Shown here: positions 25,963-34,656 of the stretch, piece after piece
Numbering within the stretch: position 1 is the first letter of the stretch
Layout of the letters: every line of letters begins with the position of its first letter
Source: Bacillus marasmi
Lineage (GTDB): Bacteria > Bacillota > Bacilli > Bacillales > Cytobacillaceae
Assembly: GCF_902168435.1 (NCBI RefSeq)
Contig: NZ_LR656167.1
Span: 248,001-312,000, forward strand
Direction: 5' to 3'
DNA: 64,000 nt
Program-made: the position numbers and the translations under genes
Notes under the pieces: model-generated
Told to the model about the DNA's origin: nothing
The model's database searches: none
What the model saw: only the letters and a program-made list of their open reading frames with translations

Positions 25963-26616
25963 ATGAAAAAAATACTTTTCATAATCGCCATAATTGTCAT
26001 TTTTGGAGGATTTGCAACAGGATGCAATTTACTTAAAGAAGATGATGGACAAGAGAAAACATTAACGCCAAGTAATAAAACATCTAATAATGAAAAGGTT
26101 GTGGATGAAAAAGCGTGGAAGGACATTACTACACTAAAAATTCCTGAAGGTGAAAAATCAGATTATCCTACTAATGCAAAAGATTGGATTGCTACGGAAT
26201 ATAGTGTATTTAATGAAATATCTGTTCAGGATTCAAAATTACAGCAAACAGGTCATGATGAATACTATAAATATTACCTTGAAGCAATGGGAATTCCAAC
26301 TGCTCTAAGTATTATTGAAGTTAAAGGGATCTCTATTGAAAAGGATTTTAATAATATTCAACAACTAGCAGCTATTATTGTAGAAGAGCATAATATTAGG
26401 ACAGAAAATGTCGATCCGGATCGGCCAGAAACCTTTTCTTCATGGGAAGAACCTAGCGAGCGGCTCATCCTAGCTAGTAATTATCTCAAGCAATTATTTA
26501 ATGATTTAAATGTTGCGATTAATAAAGAGGGGAAAGGGAATTTGTTCGGAGTTGCTTACCAAATTGACGGAAACAAGACAAAAGAATTGGAAGACTTTAT
26601 ACAAGGAAATTATTAA
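25963..26616 (+). CDS. lipoprotein of unknown function
   Basis: 217 residues. Signal peptide with lipobox ATGC (Cys21), then a flexible acidic stretch rich in Lys, Asn and Ser up to about residue 45, then a mostly helical domain. AAAGGTGG precedes the ATG. Attached to the outer face of the membrane. It is the first of several small exported proteins between 26 and 30 kb. I recognise no domain. Confidence 0.75.
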   Translation: MKKILFIIAIIVIFGGFATGCNLLKEDDGQEKTLTPSNKTSNNEKVVDEKAWKDITTLKIPEGEKSDYPTNAKDWIATEYSVFNEISVQDSKLQQTGHDEYYKYYLEAMGIPTALSIIEVKGISIEKDFNNIQQLAAIIVEEHNIRTENVDPDRPETFSSWEEPSERLILASNYLKQLFNDLNVAINKEGKGNLFGVAYQIDGNKTKELEDFIQGNY

Positions 26617-26730
26617 TTTATAAACACCATACACAAAAAATGTTTGGTGTTTAATTTCTACTTAGACATAAAAGTAAGAAGAGTTCGTGCACACAATCTA
26701 CTGATCTTATATAGGCTTTAAGAAATTTAG

Positions 26731-26817
26731 GATTAGGAGTAGAGTTCTCGGTATTATATGATGATGAAGAAGGTGAATGGAGACGGTTAGAAGATCTTTT
26801 CACCCAGGATAATTAAT
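26731..26817 (+). pseudogene. short gene remnant
   Basis: A reading stretch ALRNLGLGVEFSVLYDDEEG then EWRRLEDLFTQDN-stop is coding-like but opens after an in-frame stop with no start codon or ribosome binding site. Parent family not recognised. Confidence 0.3.
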
Positions 26818-26854
26818 AATCCTTATTAAACTAAGGGGCTTTATTTCAATAACG

Positions 26855-26922
26855 ATATTCAGCAATCGGGCGCGAAAACGCAGCAACATGGACTGTTAAT
26901 TTTAGAGCATTCCATTTTTCTG
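26855..26922 (+). repeat. CGGGCGC element, copy 17 (subtype B)
   Basis: TTCAGCAATCGGGCGCGAAAACGCAGCAACAT then GGACTGTTAATTTTAGAGCATTCC, TTTTTCTG tail. The second stem is GGACTG…CATTCC, slightly decayed. Confidence 0.8.
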
Positions 26923-27015
26923 TATTTACTTCGTTAGAGGTCTTTTTAGTTGAAGAACAATACCCATAATACTGTTAAAATTATTTTATAAACAGGACCT
27001 TAGAGGTGAATATCG

Positions 27016-27489
27016 ATGACTGATGATAAAATCATATTTGAAGCTAAATGTCTAGTGAATAGAATCAAGTTAAAATATCCAAACTTTGTTGGTAAAATTG
27101 TAAGCGACACTGAAATTGAAAAGATAGAAAAAGACTTAAACATAAAATTACCAGAATGGTATATTGCGCTTTATAAAACTGTCCCATTAATAAATTCTGA
27201 GTTTGGAATTCCCGAATTTGAGCCGGATGAGGATTTTGATGGCATTTCTTATATTATATGGGATGGTGTAGATGACATAATTGACGAATGCACTAAATAT
27301 GAACCTGGAATATCGGCATTAAAGGATGGTTTCATTTTTGTTGCGAGTTGTTCCCACGGTAGCGGTGACCCTATATTTATTAAACTTAACTCAAACCAGC
27401 CAAGCGTATTTCGAATTTATCACGATGATCTGACTAAAGTTCAATTAGTGGACAATCTAGCTTATTTGTTTAAGAATGCAATAATTTGA
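27016..27489 (+). CDS. SMI1/KNR4 (SUKH) family protein
   Basis: 157 residues with the SUKH pattern: SDTEIEKIEKDLNIKLPEWYIALYKT near residues 32-57, a middle aromatic-acidic region, and SGDPIFIKLN near residue 117. Many family members are immunity proteins that neutralise a toxin in contact-dependent or polymorphic toxin systems; others have housekeeping roles. No toxin gene is nearby. AGAGGTG precedes the ATG. Function as an orphan immunity protein is inference. Confidence 0.85.
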   Translation: MTDDKIIFEAKCLVNRIKLKYPNFVGKIVSDTEIEKIEKDLNIKLPEWYIALYKTVPLINSEFGIPEFEPDEDFDGISYIIWDGVDDIIDECTKYEPGISALKDGFIFVASCSHGSGDPIFIKLNSNQPSVFRIYHDDLTKVQLVDNLAYLFKNAII

Positions 27490-27549
27490 TATTCAACGGG
27501 AGCATTTGCTAAGAAATGCGCTCTTTGTTTGGGTAGAATTGTTTAATAT
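27487..27549 (+). repeat. CGGGCGC element, copy 18 (diverged head)
   Basis: TATTCAACGGGAGC, stem ATTTGCTAAGAAATGCGCTC, then TTTGTTTGGG. It starts inside the end of the SUKH gene, whose stop lies at 27487-27489. Confidence 0.75.
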
Positions 27550-27638
27550 CATTAGTTAGGAATATTTATATTTCTGTTAAACGATAAATTAGATTTAAAA
27601 ATGCACTAAACTAGCGGTGATGTTCAAGGAGGGTATTC

Positions 27639-27971
27639 GTGGATAGCTTTACAGAATTGAAAAATATTTTAATTAATGCTAAAGAATTGCCTTGGAACGA
27701 ATATCTATTTTTGCCAATAGATAAAAATTGGTCCTTAGATTCAGTTTGTTCTGTAATTAATTGGGATCAACTAGATGAGAATGAACTTGAAGATGATGGG
27801 GATACTCCGAAAATTGCAAAAGAAAACAAATTAATTTATGCCCTTGATATAGCAACTATCCAGGAGATTGTTGACAATGCACAGCAACAACGTCCGCAAT
27901 GCTGGGAATCAGATTTGTTTGAAGCATTTTTGTATTATTATTATAATGATGCATTTATTACGTTTAAATAA
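27639..27971 (+). CDS. small acidic protein, possibly DUF7716/immunity-like
   Basis: 110 residues from a GTG with AAGGAGGG upstream. LKNILINAKELPWNEYLFLPIDKNW and later LYALDIATIQEIVDNA suggest the small family I recall as DUF7716; not certain. Soluble, acidic (ELEDDGDTPK), no signal. Lies next to a SUKH protein, so it could be another orphan immunity protein (inference). Confidence 0.65.
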   Translation: MDSFTELKNILINAKELPWNEYLFLPIDKNWSLDSVCSVINWDQLDENELEDDGDTPKIAKENKLIYALDIATIQEIVDNAQQQRPQCWESDLFEAFLYYYYNDAFITFK

Positions 27972-28051
27972 GAATAAGAACATTCTTTAACTAAGCAATC
28001 GGAGGTTTCATTTTAATATCAAACTGTTTTACAACTTTAAAAAATGGCTAT

Positions 28052-28126
28052 TTGGTCTTCAATTAACGGGCGCAAATCTCAAACACGAGATGCGTCTATT
28101 TTTTTAAGGACCATTTGGTCGAAAAC
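28052..28126 (+). repeat. CGGGCGC element, copy 19
   Basis: TTCAATTAACGGGCGC, stem AAATCTCAAACACGAGATGCGTC, T-rich tail. ATTTGGTC occurs on both sides (about 28050 and 28113) as a direct repeat. Confidence 0.8.
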
Positions 28127-28190
28127 AATAAGTGTATATTTATGGTAATATGTATTTGTGGATGGCGAAAAAGGATGGGAGGAATTCGTT

Positions 28191-28490
28191 GTGCCGATCT
28201 GTCAAAACTGTGGTACAAAATGGTCTTGGTTTAGTTCTATAAAAAAGTTATTGAGGTTTCGTAAAAGTTTGAAATGTAGTCACTGTGGGACAATTCAATA
28301 TCAAAGTAAATCTTCGAGAAATACTACATCTTTAGTAATTTTATTTCCCCTTATCACTATACCAATTACAGTATTATTTGATTTAACCCTTATTTCTATA
28401 TTGCTCTTGGATATTCCCTTATTTTTTTTAACTCTATTAATTATTCCATTATTTCTGAAATTAACCGATAAAGATGAGCCTTTATGGTAA
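28191..28490 (+). CDS. TIGR04104-type zinc-ribbon membrane protein
   Basis: 99 residues from the GTG at 28191, supported by GGGAGGA; the earlier ATG at 28158 is less likely. Two CxxC pairs (CQNCGTKWSW at the start and CSHCGT about 22 residues later) form a zinc ribbon. Two membrane helices follow (about 50-66 and 70-88). This is the Cxxc_20_cxxc arrangement found in Bacillus small proteins of unknown role. Confidence 0.8.
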   Translation: MPICQNCGTKWSWFSSIKKLLRFRKSLKCSHCGTIQYQSKSSRNTTSLVILFPLITIPITVLFDLTLISILLLDIPLFFLTLLIIPLFLKLTDKDEPLW

Positions 28491-28599
28491 ATAAGAGGCT
28501 TGCACCAGTCAGTTTCCTTTCAAAACCTCATATCAACACGAACGAGTGCGTTTGTGAAAGAAGGACTAATATACTGTAGATCACAATCTTCTAGTTTTT

Positions 28600-28672
28600 A
28601 TCTTCAGCAATCGGGCGCATTTCACTAAGAAATGCGTCTCTTTTATGATAGGGAACAGACTACTTGGAATGC
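28600..28672 (+). repeat. CGGGCGC element, copy 20
   Basis: TTCAGCAATCGGGCGC, stem ATTTC-ACTAAG-AAATGCGTC, TTTTATGATAGGG, partial right end. Lies in the 303-base gap 28491-28793, which otherwise holds nothing supported. Confidence 0.82.
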
Positions 28673-28793
28673 TGGGTTAACAATTTTTATTTTCTAGTTC
28701 TCACATAATGTTACAATTAAAATAAGGACGCTATTTCTGCAAGTTAAAAGATTGTTTATGAGACTGTTTTAAACATGATTTGGATGGTGATTT

Positions 28794-29348
28794 ATGGTGT
28801 TTAAAAGGTTGAACATGAAAATTTTATATGAAATAAAATCAATTTTATATCTTTTATCAGTAACACTATTTGTTATATTATCAGCTTGTTCCCAAAACCC
28901 AAACGAACTGTATGAAGGAAAGGCTTTAAGAATAGCAGTGGTTGGAGAACCACCAGTAATTATAGAAGAACAAGTGAGATTTAGTAAAATTACCTTCGAT
29001 GAATTGGCAAATAAAGAATTAAATTCTTTTGATGCAGTCTTTGTAATGGGAGAGAATCTTCGCCAAGCTTCTGAAAGACAGTACGCAGATGTTTACTTAA
29101 ATTCTAAAATCCCATTCTTTTTTGTATCAGCTAAAAGCCATATTCCTTTTACTGTGAAGGAAACGGAATTTGATGATTCTTGGATGTGGACTCCTGGTGA
29201 AAACTATGCTGCTGGTGTTCTTAAGTCTCAAGAAGGGGACTCATTACAAGATTGGGGATTTGGTTTGTACAATGATGAAAAGACAGAAGAACACATAAAA
29301 GAAATGTATTCAAGAATCTTCAAGAAGATAGAAGAACTTAATCTATAA
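28794..29348 (+). CDS. lipoprotein of unknown function
   Basis: 184 residues with a signal peptide and lipobox LSAC (Cys32), then a soluble domain starting ALRIAVVGEPP and containing a Rossmann-like alternation. Similar small lipoproteins occur in Bacillus without known role. GGATGGTG precedes the ATG. CGGGCGC copy 21 starts ten bases after the stop. Confidence 0.75.
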   Translation: MVFKRLNMKILYEIKSILYLLSVTLFVILSACSQNPNELYEGKALRIAVVGEPPVIIEEQVRFSKITFDELANKELNSFDAVFVMGENLRQASERQYADVYLNSKIPFFFVSAKSHIPFTVKETEFDDSWMWTPGENYAAGVLKSQEGDSLQDWGFGLYNDEKTEEHIKEMYSRIFKKIEELNL

Positions 29349-29357
29349 AAAGGTGCT

Positions 29358-29424
29358 TTCCTCCACAATAGGGCGCGAAAATGCAACAACTAGGACTGTT
29401 AATTTTAGCAGTCCATTTTTCTTG
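29358..29424 (+). repeat. CGGGCGC element, copy 21 (best subtype B)
   Basis: CTCCACAATAGGGCGCGAAAATGCAACAACTA then GGACTGTTAA-TTTTAGCAGTCC followed by ATTTTTCTTG. The second stem with T tract looks like a working terminator for the lipoprotein gene. Confidence 0.88.
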
Positions 29425-29505
29425 TCCCTTATTCAAATAGAAGGCAGGATATTTCAATATAGATAGGAACTATATGGTAAATTATTAGGTGAGGGGGGAG
29501 ATGTT

Positions 29506-30141
29506 TTGAATAAATATCTAAAGATTGGACTTGGAGTTTTGGGTGTCATTGTACTAGGAATAGGATTATTAGTGTTTGATTTTTTATCTGATATGAAACC
29601 TGATAAAGATAAAGAAGAGGAAGTAAAAGTTCAAGCAGAACAATATTTAAAAGATAATTTCGAAGGTGGGCGTTTTGAAATTTATGATGTTTGGTACGAT
29701 AATATGGATGTTAACTCCTTATTTGAATACGCTGCTAAGGTACGAAGTGAGGACAATATTGAGTTTTTAGTTTATTTTAATAATGAAAAAAACAAAATGG
29801 AAGATTCATATATAGCTGAAAAGTGGGCGAAAAACTTATATGATATTTTAAATCCATATTTGGAAAAAAACATCAGTGACCTTGAAGAGGTATTTGTGTT
29901 ATTTGATGATGATGTAGGGAGTATTTACAATCTTGATTATAAAAATTCAGGGGAATATAAGGATTATGATGCTTCTGTAACTATTCATATAACGCTAAGT
30001 CGAAACTTAAATGATAGCGATCAGAATCTTTTAGAAGGTGTAACAGACTATTTACAAAGTGAATTAAAAGTTAGACATGCTACTATTCAACTTAATTCTT
30101 CTAAAAATCATAAATTAGATCCGTTAATTAGTCAGTATTAA
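29506..30141 (+). CDS. single-helix membrane protein, unknown function
   Basis: 211 residues from a TTG start with GAGGGGGGAGATG upstream. One N-terminal membrane helix (YLKIGLGVLGVIVLGIGLLV), then a soluble extracytoplasmic domain of about 180 residues, strongly acidic. It resembles in layout the YfjL-type proteins of Bacillus, but I am not sure. Confidence 0.7.
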   Translation: MNKYLKIGLGVLGVIVLGIGLLVFDFLSDMKPDKDKEEEVKVQAEQYLKDNFEGGRFEIYDVWYDNMDVNSLFEYAAKVRSEDNIEFLVYFNNEKNKMEDSYIAEKWAKNLYDILNPYLEKNISDLEEVFVLFDDDVGSIYNLDYKNSGEYKDYDASVTIHITLSRNLNDSDQNLLEGVTDYLQSELKVRHATIQLNSSKNHKLDPLISQY

Positions 30142-30223
30142 ATAAAGAATAATGCTTTCGTTGCCTCTTTCACTAACAGGTGCCAGACTTCAATAAGTGC
30201 GAGCCATCTTTAGACAGTTAATG

Positions 30224-30272
30224 ATCCTCCTTTATCGGGCGCATTTCCATGGTATGGATCTGCGCTTTTTTA
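30224..30272 (+). repeat. CGGGCGC element, copy 22
   Basis: TCCTTTATCGGGCGC, stem ATTTCC-ATGGTAT-GGATCTGCGC, TTTTTTAC. Confidence 0.8.
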
Positions 30273-30277
30273 CATAA

Positions 30278-30403
30278 AGCTGAATTCAATGAAATTATTG
30301 ATAATGTTATAGAGATTGGAATTCCCTACTATGCCAAGATTAGCGACTGGAATTATATTTCACTTAAACAGAAGGTTAGTACAATAAAGGGTCCAAGGTT
30401 ATA
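30278..30403 (+). pseudogene. gene remnant cut at a repeat
   Basis: AEFNEIIDNVIEIGIPYYAK, ISDWNYISLKQKVSTIKGP and a stop form a coding-like stretch that begins directly at the right edge of CGGGCGC copy 22, with no start codon. It is probably the 3' end of a lost gene. Family not recognised. Confidence 0.35.
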
Positions 30404-30452
30404 ATTGAGGATGCAGCTATATTAAGAAATTGTATGAAAAAGGATGCGTGTC

Positions 30453-31841
30453 ATGCCGATTAATTCTTTTGAAAACTATCCGATGAGCTGGAAGCCATCG
30501 ATCGATAAAACTGAAAAGCCTATTTATAAAACACTCGCATGGCAATTGGAACATGATATATTAAACGAAGTTTTATTACCTGGAACAAAACTTCCTCCGC
30601 AGCGAGAACTGGCTGATTATTTGGATTTAAATTTAAGTACCATTTCAAAAGCTTTTAAAGTTTGTGAGTTAAAGGGCTTACTAAGTGCATCTGTTGGAAG
30701 TGGTACATTTGTATCGTATGATGCGTTATCGAATTCATATTTACTGGAAGATACAAAGCCGAAGCATTTAATTGAAATGGGAGCAACACTACCTGATAAT
30801 GCTTCTTACGAGCCACTGCTACTCCAACTAAAAAGTATGCTGCAAGAGACAGATTATGAAAAATGGTTTGGTTATGGTCGGGCAGGAGAAAGCCTTTGGC
30901 AAAAGGATGCAGCTATAAGGCTAATTCGAAGAGGTGGGTTTGAAACAACCGTTGATCACATATTATTTGCAAATGGGGGTCAAAATGCGATTGCTGCTAC
31001 ACTAGCAAGTCTTTGTAAGTCTGGAGAACGAATTGGTGTTGACCAGCATACGTACCCTGGTTTAAAAACTGTTGCAGCGATGCTTAATGTGCAAATAGTA
31101 CCAATAAAGTCAGAGAACTATGAAATGAGTCCAACGTCCTTTGAATATGCGTGTAAAAATGAAAATATTAAAGGCATTTACTTAATTCCAGATTATCACA
31201 ATCCGACTGCTTCCTTTATGTCGGTCGAGAATCGAAAAATGATTGCTGCAATTGCCAAAAAGTATAATCAGTTCATTATTGAAGATGGATCTTACCATCT
31301 TCTCAACAAAAAACCACTGCCAGCAGTCGCTTCATTTGCACCGGAACAGGTTATCTATATAGCAAGCTTATCTAAATCATTAGCACCAGGCTTACGACTA
31401 GCTTATGTAGCAGTACCGAGTCAATTCAAAGAGCCAATTTCAAAGGCACTTTATAACTTAAATATAACAGTACCCCCGTTATTAGCAGAACTGACAGCAC
31501 GTACGATAGTATCGAATCAATTTGAAGGCCTAATTGAGAGTCATCGGGAACAAACCATTCGCAGAAACCAAGTCGTAAATCGATATTTGGGTGACTATAT
31601 GTGTCTAGGTGTTGAAACAGGCATCTTTCGTTGGTTGCTATTACCAGGCAAGATTTCAGGTGCTGAATTTGAAACGATAGCTGCACAAGAGGGCGTACAA
31701 GTCTATGCGGCTGAACGTTTTGTAGTTGGAAATAGTTGTCCAGAAAGGGCTGTAAGGGTTGCTGTCTGTGCACCAGAAACGCTCGAAGAACTTGAGCAAG
31801 GATTGAGCATCCTTAAACGTTTACTAAATGATCTTACCTAA
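30453..31841 (+). CDS. MocR-type regulator (GntR domain plus aminotransferase domain)
   Basis: About 462 residues. Winged helix at residues 20-85 (LPPQRELADYLDLNLSTISKAF); then a type I aminotransferase-like domain with the PLP lysine in SLSKSLAPG near residue 310. AAAAAGGATG supports the ATG at 30453 (or 30444). MocR regulators usually respond to PLP or amino-compound ligands. The MFS gene starts about 120 bases downstream, after a hairpin, so it may be the target or partner; this pair also exists in broken form at 21.5-23.1 kb. Confidence 0.92.
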   Translation: MPINSFENYPMSWKPSIDKTEKPIYKTLAWQLEHDILNEVLLPGTKLPPQRELADYLDLNLSTISKAFKVCELKGLLSASVGSGTFVSYDALSNSYLLEDTKPKHLIEMGATLPDNASYEPLLLQLKSMLQETDYEKWFGYGRAGESLWQKDAAIRLIRRGGFETTVDHILFANGGQNAIAATLASLCKSGERIGVDQHTYPGLKTVAAMLNVQIVPIKSENYEMSPTSFEYACKNENIKGIYLIPDYHNPTASFMSVENRKMIAAIAKKYNQFIIEDGSYHLLNKKPLPAVASFAPEQVIYIASLSKSLAPGLRLAYVAVPSQFKEPISKALYNLNITVPPLLAELTARTIVSNQFEGLIESHREQTIRRNQVVNRYLGDYMCLGVETGIFRWLLLPGKISGAEFETIAAQEGVQVYAAERFVVGNSCPERAVRVAVCAPETLEELEQGLSILKRLLNDLT

Positions 31842-31851
31842 TATTGTTCGC

Positions 31852-31880
31852 CATACAATTATAATATTGTATGGCTCTTT
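31852..31880 (+). terminator. hairpin between MocR gene and MFS gene
   Basis: CATACAATTATAATATTGTATGG, CTCTTTTG: same stem as at 21650 but a poorer T tract, so it may only partly terminate. Confidence 0.6.
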
Positions 31881-31961
31881 TGTGCGTGTTATGATGATTC
31901 AAATCTAGTTGAAGGTTTATAAGAAATAGGATTAGGTTTCTAGAAAGGTAGGTGTTAGGTA

Positions 31962-33281
31962 ATGTTACAAAAAGATAGTGGAGAAGCATTGACCGTTCAA
32001 TCAGCTTGGTTACAAAGCTACATTAATTCTTCAGAAAAACAACAGCAATTATATAAAAGAACATTAATTGTTGTTGTCATATCCCAAATTTTTGGAGGAG
32101 CAGGACTGGCAGCCGGAATAACAGTGGGGGCACTTCTAGCCCAAGACATGTTAGGCACAGATAGTGTAACAGGAATTCCGACGGCGTTATTTACTTTAGG
32201 TTCAGCAGGGGCTGCACTATTTGTGGGACGGCTTTCACAGCGTTTTGGACGTCGTTCTGGACTTGCGGCTGGATTTTTGGCCGGAGGTATCGGTGCTATT
32301 GGAGTAGTCACTTCAGCATTAACAAATAGCATTTTATTTTTATGTGTTTCACTGCTTATCTATGGGGCTGGATCAGCTACAAATTTACAAGCACGTTATG
32401 CAGGAACTGACTTGGCAAACCGGGCACAAAGAGCAAAGGCTATTAGTATCGCCATGGTATCCACCACATTCGGTGCTGTTGCAGGGCCAAACCTGGTTGA
32501 TGTTATGGGGGAGTTTGCGGTATTAGTAGGAATTCCTACTTTAGCTGGTCCATTTATATTAGCTGCTGCAGCTTATATACTTGCTGGTTTGGTTCTCTTA
32601 ATTTTCCTTCGTCCCGATCCCTTTATTGTTGCAAAAGCAATATCAGATGCTGGAAGAACAACCAGTAATTCACTTTTAGAGGAAAATTCTAATTTATTAT
32701 CGATAAACAGGAGAGGTATTTTTGCAGGAGCTACAGTAATGGTTCTAACTCAATTTGTGATGACGGCAATTATGACTATGACACCCATACATATGGGACA
32801 TCATGGGCATGGTTTGAAAGAAGTAGGTCTAGTAATTGGATTTCACATAGGTGCTATGTTCTTGCCTTCTTTAGTAACTGGTTACCTTGTTGATAAAATT
32901 GGCCGTGCTGTTATGGCTACAGCTTCTGCTATTACGTTACTGGTTTCTGGTATTCTAGCTGCAATGGGACCTGCTGATTCGATCGTAGTACTCATTACAG
33001 CACTTGCGTTACTTGGACTTGGATGGAATTTTGGTTTAATTAGTGGCACAGCAATTCTAATAGATGCAACTCCATCATCTATAAGGGCTAAGACGCAGGG
33101 TTCTGTAGATGTTTTGATTGCTTTGTCAGGAGCATTAGGAGGAGTTTTATCTGGAATGATTGTGTCCGGATCAAGTTATTCAACATTGTCACTTCTTGGA
33201 GGAGTTTTATCCTTATTATTGATTCCGGTAATCATCTGGTCTCGTGGAAGAAAAAATAAAACATATCGGAGACGGTGGTGA
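31962..33281 (+). CDS. MFS transporter (probable exporter)
   Basis: 439 residues, 12 predicted helices, with the MFS loop 2-3 motif (VGRLSQRFGRRSGL) and the loop 8-9 echo (GYLVDKIGRAVMA). AAAGGTAGG precedes the ATG. A long hydrophilic N-terminus of about 35 residues precedes helix 1. Sister of the frameshifted gene at 21759. Regulated perhaps by the MocR protein just upstream. Substrate unknown; drug or metabolite efflux is the usual role for this subgroup. Confidence 0.9.
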   Translation: MLQKDSGEALTVQSAWLQSYINSSEKQQQLYKRTLIVVVISQIFGGAGLAAGITVGALLAQDMLGTDSVTGIPTALFTLGSAGAALFVGRLSQRFGRRSGLAAGFLAGGIGAIGVVTSALTNSILFLCVSLLIYGAGSATNLQARYAGTDLANRAQRAKAISIAMVSTTFGAVAGPNLVDVMGEFAVLVGIPTLAGPFILAAAAYILAGLVLLIFLRPDPFIVAKAISDAGRTTSNSLLEENSNLLSINRRGIFAGATVMVLTQFVMTAIMTMTPIHMGHHGHGLKEVGLVIGFHIGAMFLPSLVTGYLVDKIGRAVMATASAITLLVSGILAAMGPADSIVVLITALALLGLGWNFGLISGTAILIDATPSSIRAKTQGSVDVLIALSGALGGVLSGMIVSGSSYSTLSLLGGVLSLLLIPVIIWSRGRKNKTYRRRW

Positions 33282-33287
33282 TTTTAC

Positions 33288-33428
33288 TTGAGCAAAGTTC
33301 AATTTTCTGAAGAACTAATGAAATATATTCTTAGTATGGACCTGGAGAATTCTGTTGTTCAATTAGCTATTCCTGGAATGGGGCGATTTACTCTTGTCCT
33401 CCCAGATGAAGATTCTTTACTGTGGTAA
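33288..33428 (+). CDS. 46-residue protein downstream of the MFS gene
   Basis: TTG at 33288, preceded by GGTGGTGA at the MFS stop, opens a 46-codon frame SKVQFSEELMKYILSMDLEN … GMGRFTLVLPDEDSLLW. The frame follows the MFS stop by six bases, so it would be co-translated. Composition is protein-like (amphipathic helix, then a strand). Family and role unknown. Confidence 0.5.
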   Translation: MSKVQFSEELMKYILSMDLENSVVQLAIPGMGRFTLVLPDEDSLLW

Positions 33429-33467
33429 ATATACCGAAGTAATTTTTTATCACTTTCACATTTTTTA

Positions 33468-33520
33468 TATTCCATATGCGGGCGCAATCCTCAAGGATTA
33501 GCGCTATTTTTATTTTTTCA
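33468..33520 (+). repeat. CGGGCGC element, copy 23
   Basis: TTCCATATGCGGGCGC, stem AATCC-TCA-AGGATTAGCGC, T-rich tail. Confidence 0.8.
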
Positions 33521-33691
33521 TTTGATGTAGTAATTATTATTTTTGGGATGATTCAAAGCAGCACGTGAGCATAAGATTCGAAAGTTTGTAAATATATCAA
33601 ATGTTTCAGTTAAAAAAGAAAGTTAAGATAAATTTAAATAGTTGGAGAAGAAAAAAGACCCTATTTGGAATGAAGGAGTGAGAAACGAGTG

Positions 33692-34483
33692 ATGATTAGA
33701 AGACTTAATGAAAGTGACCATGATAATTGTTTTAAATTGATTAAAACTATGCCTGCTGAAAATTTATTTATTATTGGTGATATTGAAGCATATGGATATA
33801 AACAAGAATTCCAAAAGGTTTGGGGAGAATTTAATGAAATTGGTGAGATTGTTGCTATCTTGTTAAAATTTGAGGAGAACTATATTCCTTTTGCAGCTGG
33901 ATCATTTAATGCGAATGGGTTTGCTGAAATTATGTCTAATGATCCCAATTTTAAAATGATGTCCGGCTTAAAGGAATTTACAGAACAAATTGAACCCTTC
34001 CTGAAGCAACAACTTAAGAAGAAGAGGAAATCCTACTATGCTAAATGCACAAAATTAAATGATAACTTAAAAATCATTGACGTTAACATTGTACAACAAG
34101 CACTTCCTAAAGATGCTGATAAGCTAGTTGATTTGATTAATTCAATTCCGGAATTTGATTCTACCCTAACAGTAGAAAGAAAATTTCGTGAGTTAAAGGA
34201 TGGAACTTCGCGTTCATACTTTATTGAAGAAGATGGAAAAATTGTATCTACAGCATCAACGGCAGCAGAAAATTCTATGTCTGCAATGGTTATAGCGGTT
34301 GCCACTCTAGAAAACTATAAGAAAAAGGGCTATGCAACAAAATGTATGCTAAAGCTTTGTAATGATCTGTTACTCGAAGGGAAAGATCTCTGTTTGTTCT
34401 ATGATAATCCTGAAGCTGGAGCAATATATAAACGAGTGGGATTTGAAGATATAGGATTTTGGATGATGTATACATATAAATAG
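33692..34483 (+). CDS. GNAT-family N-acetyltransferase
   Basis: About 263 residues (GTG at 33689 or ATG at 33692; AAGGAGTGAG upstream). The N-terminal half is a degenerate GNAT-like fold (MIRRLNESDHDNCFKLI); the C-terminal half carries the acetyl-CoA-binding region (SAMVIAVATLENYKKKGYATKCM) and the NPEAGAIYKRVGFEDIG strand-helix typical of GNAT. Substrate unknown. A terminator follows. Confidence 0.88.
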   Translation: MIRRLNESDHDNCFKLIKTMPAENLFIIGDIEAYGYKQEFQKVWGEFNEIGEIVAILLKFEENYIPFAAGSFNANGFAEIMSNDPNFKMMSGLKEFTEQIEPFLKQQLKKKRKSYYAKCTKLNDNLKIIDVNIVQQALPKDADKLVDLINSIPEFDSTLTVERKFRELKDGTSRSYFIEEDGKIVSTASTAAENSMSAMVIAVATLENYKKKGYATKCMLKLCNDLLLEGKDLCLFYDNPEAGAIYKRVGFEDIGFWMMYTYK

Positions 34484-34520
34484 AGATAAGATAAGTATAA
34501 TATATTTACATTTTTTATTA

Positions 34521-34547
34521 AAAGCTGTCATTTGGCGGCTTTTTTTA
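34521..34547 (+). terminator. terminator after the acetyltransferase
   Basis: AAAGCTG … CGGCTTTTTTT, about 40 bases after the stop. Confidence 0.7.
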
Positions 34548-34619
34548 TTAGGCAACTTAATTGTGTTAAATTGATCAATTTTACCAAAACATAGAATGAA
34601 AACAAATATTTCCCTATGG

Positions 34620-34644
34620 TATAATTAGTGTAAATTTACACTAA
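34620..34644 (+). promoter_or_regulatory. promoter with a 20-base perfect palindromic operator
   Basis: TATAAT at 34620-34625 runs into TTAGTGTAAATTTACACTAA (34625-34644), a perfect 20-base palindrome directly downstream of the -10 box and ahead of the ribosome binding site. It is an obvious repressor site; the cognate repressor is not identifiable here. Confidence 0.7.
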
Positions 34645-34656
34645 GGGTGATGTGGT

